Shown: positions 8,401-8,917 of the stretch, one piece after another
Layout: every line of letters starts with the position of its first letter
How positions within the stretch are numbered: position 1 is the first letter of the stretch
Assembly (NCBI GenBank): GCA_017453765.1
Contig: JAFTEG010000388.1
Coordinates: forward strand, 1 to 8,917
Reading direction: 5' to 3'
From: Selenomonadaceae bacterium
Lineage (GTDB): Bacteria; Bacillota; Negativicutes; Selenomonadales; Selenomonadaceae
Length of the DNA: 8,917 nt
Translations under genes and position numbers: made by a program
Notes under the pieces: model-generated
Told to the model about the DNA's origin: nothing
Seen by the model: the letters and a program-made list of their open reading frames with translations, nothing else
Database searches by the model: none

Positions 8401-8917
8401 TTATAAATCGTACGCCACGCGAACTTGCCGCACTTCAAAAAGTCGCCACGACTTCAACCGTTGACAAAGAAATTTCAGATTACGATTACTCCAAACTTGA
8501 ACCGATTCTCAACGCGAATACATTGGACAATTTTAAAAACGGTGAACGGCAACCGCTTGAAAATATCGTGTTGACCGGCGCGACGGGTTATCTCGGCATT
8601 CACATTTTGCACGAATTTATTTTGAATCACTCCGGCAAAGTTTACTGCCTTCTGCGCGGCAAGAAAGATTTACCTGCCGAAAAGCGCCTTAAAGCTCAAC
8701 TTTTTTACTACTTTGACGAAAGTTACGCTGAACTTTTCGGCAAGCGCATTTTTGTAATTGAAGGCGACATTACCCGCGCAGATACGCTTGAACAGATTAA
8801 GTCCATTCCCGACGTGTCAGCCGTGATAAACTGCGCGGCGCTGGTGAAACATTTTTCTGCCGGCAATGAAATTGAAGTTGTCAACGTCGACGGCGTAAAA
8901 AATCTGATTGAAGTTTG
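2424..8917 (+). CDS. Dimodular NRPS, C-A-T-C-A-T-R (3' end outside window)
   Basis: One frame stays open from the ATG at 2424 to the window edge: 2164 codons plus two bases. The approximate domain order is C1 (residues 5-415), A1 (437-916), T1 (929-1000), C2 (1019-1425), A2 (1442-1925), T2 (1939-2005) and the first half of a thioester reductase (2047 onward). The enzyme would activate two amino acids as adenylates, load them on T1 and T2, join them at C2, and release the chain reductively with NAD(P)H. There is no epimerase, methyltransferase or thioesterase domain, so unmodified L-residues are expected. The protein starts directly with a C domain, as in lipo-initiating synthetases. The preceding transferase gene probably activates it, and the MATE protein probably exports its product. 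Antisense and other-frame ORFs inside it are shadows. The architecture is certain up to the edge; substrates and product are not. Confidence 0.97.
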   Translation, partial: MAKKIAPLSQTQLGIYLDCLNMQDAGAYNGHFLLMLDNGIDMNRLAAAIEKAVAAHPAIFVRIVEQDGETLQEYGAENYHQTVEQMSDAEWQKKLSVLLDEPLELHGGRLFRFNLVQTEKAKYLLRTTHHVSFDRSAANIFYADVAKFYADPAAELTAESYDALDAANDEIKLRSSETFTQAKEWYEKNFSGLDVEALPLPDRNAEKISFAVFEKNFPLNYAALKNFCKTNKISASALTSAAFALTLGIYTNQQESLFATIYHGRNDRTKNIVGMFVKTLPVYCRWTGDKKISELLSEVTAQIQSARDNDLFSYADLNQICPMNNTPMFAYHGLIKTVNEFCGKPCSEEILDKKTTGNALGFELMADFEKIQIHVEYNVSRYSENFISTFAACYENVLRQLMTKNFVREVELLDDAQIKILDAFNATEVAYDDSQTVVSLFNAAAEKYPNNTAVIFADKKITYRELDSKANDIAAYLLSKNISAGDVSSILIPRCEFMPIAALGALKAGCVYQPLDSTYPPERLNFMVKDAAAKILITTKELRPLITDYDGEVLFIDEIPQAENFVPPQVKPENIFILLYTSGSTGVPKGVRLTHKNLVCCINWYWSYFDLKPENCVGAYASFGFDANMFDTYPALTSGAALCIVPEEMRLDLESMNAYFEKNHVTHAFMTTQVGRQFSTDIENRGLKYLTVGGEKLVTLDPPKTFSLVNGYGPTECTILITACKVEKAEDNIPIGKPIDNVKLYILDANGHRVPIGACGELLAAGPHVGAGYLNRPEKTAEVFVKNPFDGGEYENAYKTGDVVRYRADGNIEFIGRRDGQVKIRGFRIELSEVESVIRDFESVKDATVAAFDHPAGGKFIAAYVVGDSKIDTDELNKFIAARKPPYMIPAVTMQIEKIPLNQNGKVNRRALPKPELQAAKEDNVKRSFNVLEKALVEIIGAVIGLKEFSATTELNYLGLASISAIKLSTQLYKKFGVNIPVKKLLSGTLETIENEILTFLLSDKKSAAHIAAKVNEIRISNVQRGIYLECMKNPLSTSYNVPFIYNFEADTDVAALSDAVKKIIAAHPSINVHFELRGEDIMQVTNKTVEPAIPVHTLEDKDFAAFKSNFVRPFKLDAEPLYRFEIVKTPSKVSLFADIHHLIFDGASMNLFFSNLKTFLEGGKLNREGASYFDFVREEENNFAENQKFFAELLKDFETASEITSDVHGKVDGEPRIFEQTISSSVENFCRANKLTPAALCLAVLSYVIARYTANRKVYLTTISSGRANVKFADTFGMFVNTLPLFAELENISVAEFLKKISKMFTAVIEHENYPFAQIAADYAFTPKIMYEYQVGVVDEFKMPKFIGVENFPHSESKFKLTFRIVGENSAPRLSIEYNTADYSADLISGLAKSFNIVMEKFIAQVDSPLIKISLIDDERAKILETFRSNTDPATIGKVYNFYHEGFEEYALKTPDATALIASDATFTYRQLDEAANRIANALIASGIKPQSRVALLLPRTSRAIISMFGVLKAGCAYIPCDTEYPAERIHQILEDSQAAYVITTADRLNGEKYLDVEKLLAHENATRPQVKISPDDTAYLIYTSGSTGKPKGVMIAHRNAANFFTNNPANIMVDILTKNAKRFVSVSTFSFDLTLKEIILPLFNGLTLVLADKEQENNPDKLAELILKNGGDAINATPSRIYQYLESDAFANALKNFKFIGSGGEKYPAKLLTKLRAVTNARIVNTYGPTETTISANMKDLTDAETITVGRPLFNVTEFIVDSDGNELPPGIVGELYIGGAGVGKGYNNLPEMTAERFIEYQGVRVYKSGDYARWTSEGDVEILGRLDNQIKLRGLRIELGEVESALSKIDGIKTYIVKIAKIKGIEHLCAYFTADRVLDTEDLKKILGATLPNYMVPTAYLQLKKMPMTLNGKIDAKSLPEATISRSKSTAKADNKIEEDFCKIFGAILQLEDVGADESFFDLGGTSLLVTRVVIMAQKSGYKVSFADVFINRTPRELAALQKVATTSTVDKEISDYDYSKLEPILNANTLDNFKNGERQPLENIVLTGATGYLGIHILHEFILNHSGKVYCLLRGKKDLPAEKRLKAQLFYYFDESYAELFGKRIFVIEGDITRADTLEQIKSIPDVSAVINCAALVKHFSAGNEIEVVNVDGVKNLIEV
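2436..3668 (+). other. NRPS condensation domain C1 (starter position)
   Basis: Recognisable C-domain features are PLSQTQLGIYL at the start, HPAIFVRI, the active-site motif HHVSFDR at residues 129-135, and GMFVKTLPV at 274-282. The catalytic second His (130) and the structural Asp (134) are kept, but the Gly that normally ends HHxxxDG is Arg135. With no module before it, this domain either takes an acyl-CoA or acyl-carrier donor (lipo-initiation) or is vestigial. Confidence 0.9.
3732..5171 (+). other. NRPS adenylation domain A1
   Basis: The core motifs are intact: YTSGSTGVPKGV (A3, 580-591), FDANMF (A4, 625-630), NGYGPTE (A5, 710-716), YKTGD (A7), GFRIELSEVE (A8, Arg828) and NQNGKVNR with catalytic Lys906 (A10). 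Pocket residues mapped by eye onto the GrsA Phe domain are D626, A627, F630, Q673, L690, V692, G711, I719, L720 and K906. Asp626 indicates an alpha-amino acid, and the rest is mostly hydrophobic. I do not recognise the code as a standard one. Confidence 0.93.
5208..5423 (+). other. NRPS thiolation (carrier) domain T1
   Basis: A carrier-protein fold of about 70 residues begins LEKALVEIIGAVIGL. The phosphopantetheine site is Ser962 in YLGLASISAIKL. The usual core is LGG(H/D)S(L/I), so the second Gly is Leu and the next residue is Ala. The serine and the following hydrophobic residue remain, so modification is still plausible. Confidence 0.88.
5478..6698 (+). other. NRPS condensation domain C2 (peptide bond formation)
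   Basis: All main motifs look canonical: ISNVQRGIYLE at the start, HPSINVHF, HHLIFDG at residues 1141-1147 with catalytic His1142, and GMFVNTLPL at 1278-1286. It lies between T1 and A2 with no epimerase before it, so it should join two L-configured residues (LCL type, inferred from context). Its intact HHxxxDG contrasts with C1. Confidence 0.94.
6747..8198 (+). other. NRPS adenylation domain A2
   Basis: Core motifs: YTSGSTGKPKGVM (A3, from 1584), FDLTLKE (A4, from 1633), NTYGPTETT (A5, 1727-1735), YKSGD (A7), GLRIELGEVE (A8, Arg1839) and NGKID with Lys1916 (A10). Pocket residues mapped by eye onto GrsA are D1634, L1635, K1638, S1681, I1702, S1704, T1728, I1736, S1737 and K1916. This is a polar pocket with an unusual Lys at the position equivalent to GrsA Trp239. 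I cannot match it to a standard substrate code; a polar or acidic residue is a guess. Confidence 0.93.
8238..8438 (+). other. NRPS thiolation (carrier) domain T2
   Basis: A canonical carrier domain with Ser1970 in FFDLGGTSLL as the phosphopantetheine site, followed by helix III ending in TPRELAAL. It would hold the dipeptidyl thioester that the downstream reductase releases. Confidence 0.95.
8562..8917 (+). other. Terminal thioester reductase (R) domain, N-terminal part
   Basis: The segment opens with the dinucleotide-binding motif TGATGYLG (2051-2058), followed by YCLLRGK, then a GDIT segment, and VINCAALVKHF (2134-2144) with NVDGVKNL near the edge. These are hallmarks of the SDR-type thioester reductases (NAD-binding_4) of NRPS and of carboxylic acid and alpha-aminoadipate reductases. 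It cleaves the acyl thioester with NAD(P)H to an aldehyde, sometimes on to an alcohol. The catalytic Tyr-x-x-x-Lys and the C-terminal substrate region lie beyond the window. Confidence 0.93.

Overview
The window holds one tightly packed, plus-strand biosynthetic operon: an exporter-like membrane protein, a phosphopantetheinyl transferase and a large non-ribosomal peptide synthetase (NRPS) that runs off the right edge. The DNA is bacterial. It is moderately AT-rich, with many A and T runs, lysine mostly AAA, and Shine-Dalgarno sites ahead of two of the three genes. This look and the gene set fit an anaerobic Firmicutes-type bacterium (Clostridia or Negativicutes). That placement is a low-confidence guess, because no rRNA or other marker gene is present.

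Layout. Positions 1-31 are the start-proximal leader of the first gene. Positions 32-1789 encode a 585-residue MATE-type multidrug/toxin exporter whose C-terminus is a soluble GHKL/RsbW-like ATPase domain. After a 24-base gap, 1814-2410 encodes a 198-residue Sfp-type 4'-phosphopantetheinyl transferase with a GTG start. Thirteen bases later, 2424 begins a single uninterrupted reading frame of at least 2164 codons that reaches the window end at 8917. Its domain order, read from core motifs, is C-A-T-C-A-T-R: two complete modules plus the N-terminal half of a terminal thioester reductase. No gap exceeds 31 bases, no terminator is visible between the genes, and I see no RNA gene, mobile element, CRISPR array or long repeat.

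How the genes would work together (inference). The transferase converts the two carrier-domain serines (Ser962 and Ser1970 of the NRPS) to the holo form. The NRPS then joins two amino acids. The N-terminal condensation domain may first acylate residue 1. The reductase would release the dipeptide as an aldehyde (or alcohol). An aldehyde with a free amine would cyclise to a pyrazinone; an N-acylated one would stay a peptide aldehyde, a class known to inhibit proteases. The MATE protein is the likely exporter. The most unusual points are the MATE-ATPase fusion, the altered active-site motif of the first C domain, the atypical carrier motif of module 1, and two adenylation pockets whose residues match no standard code I can recall.
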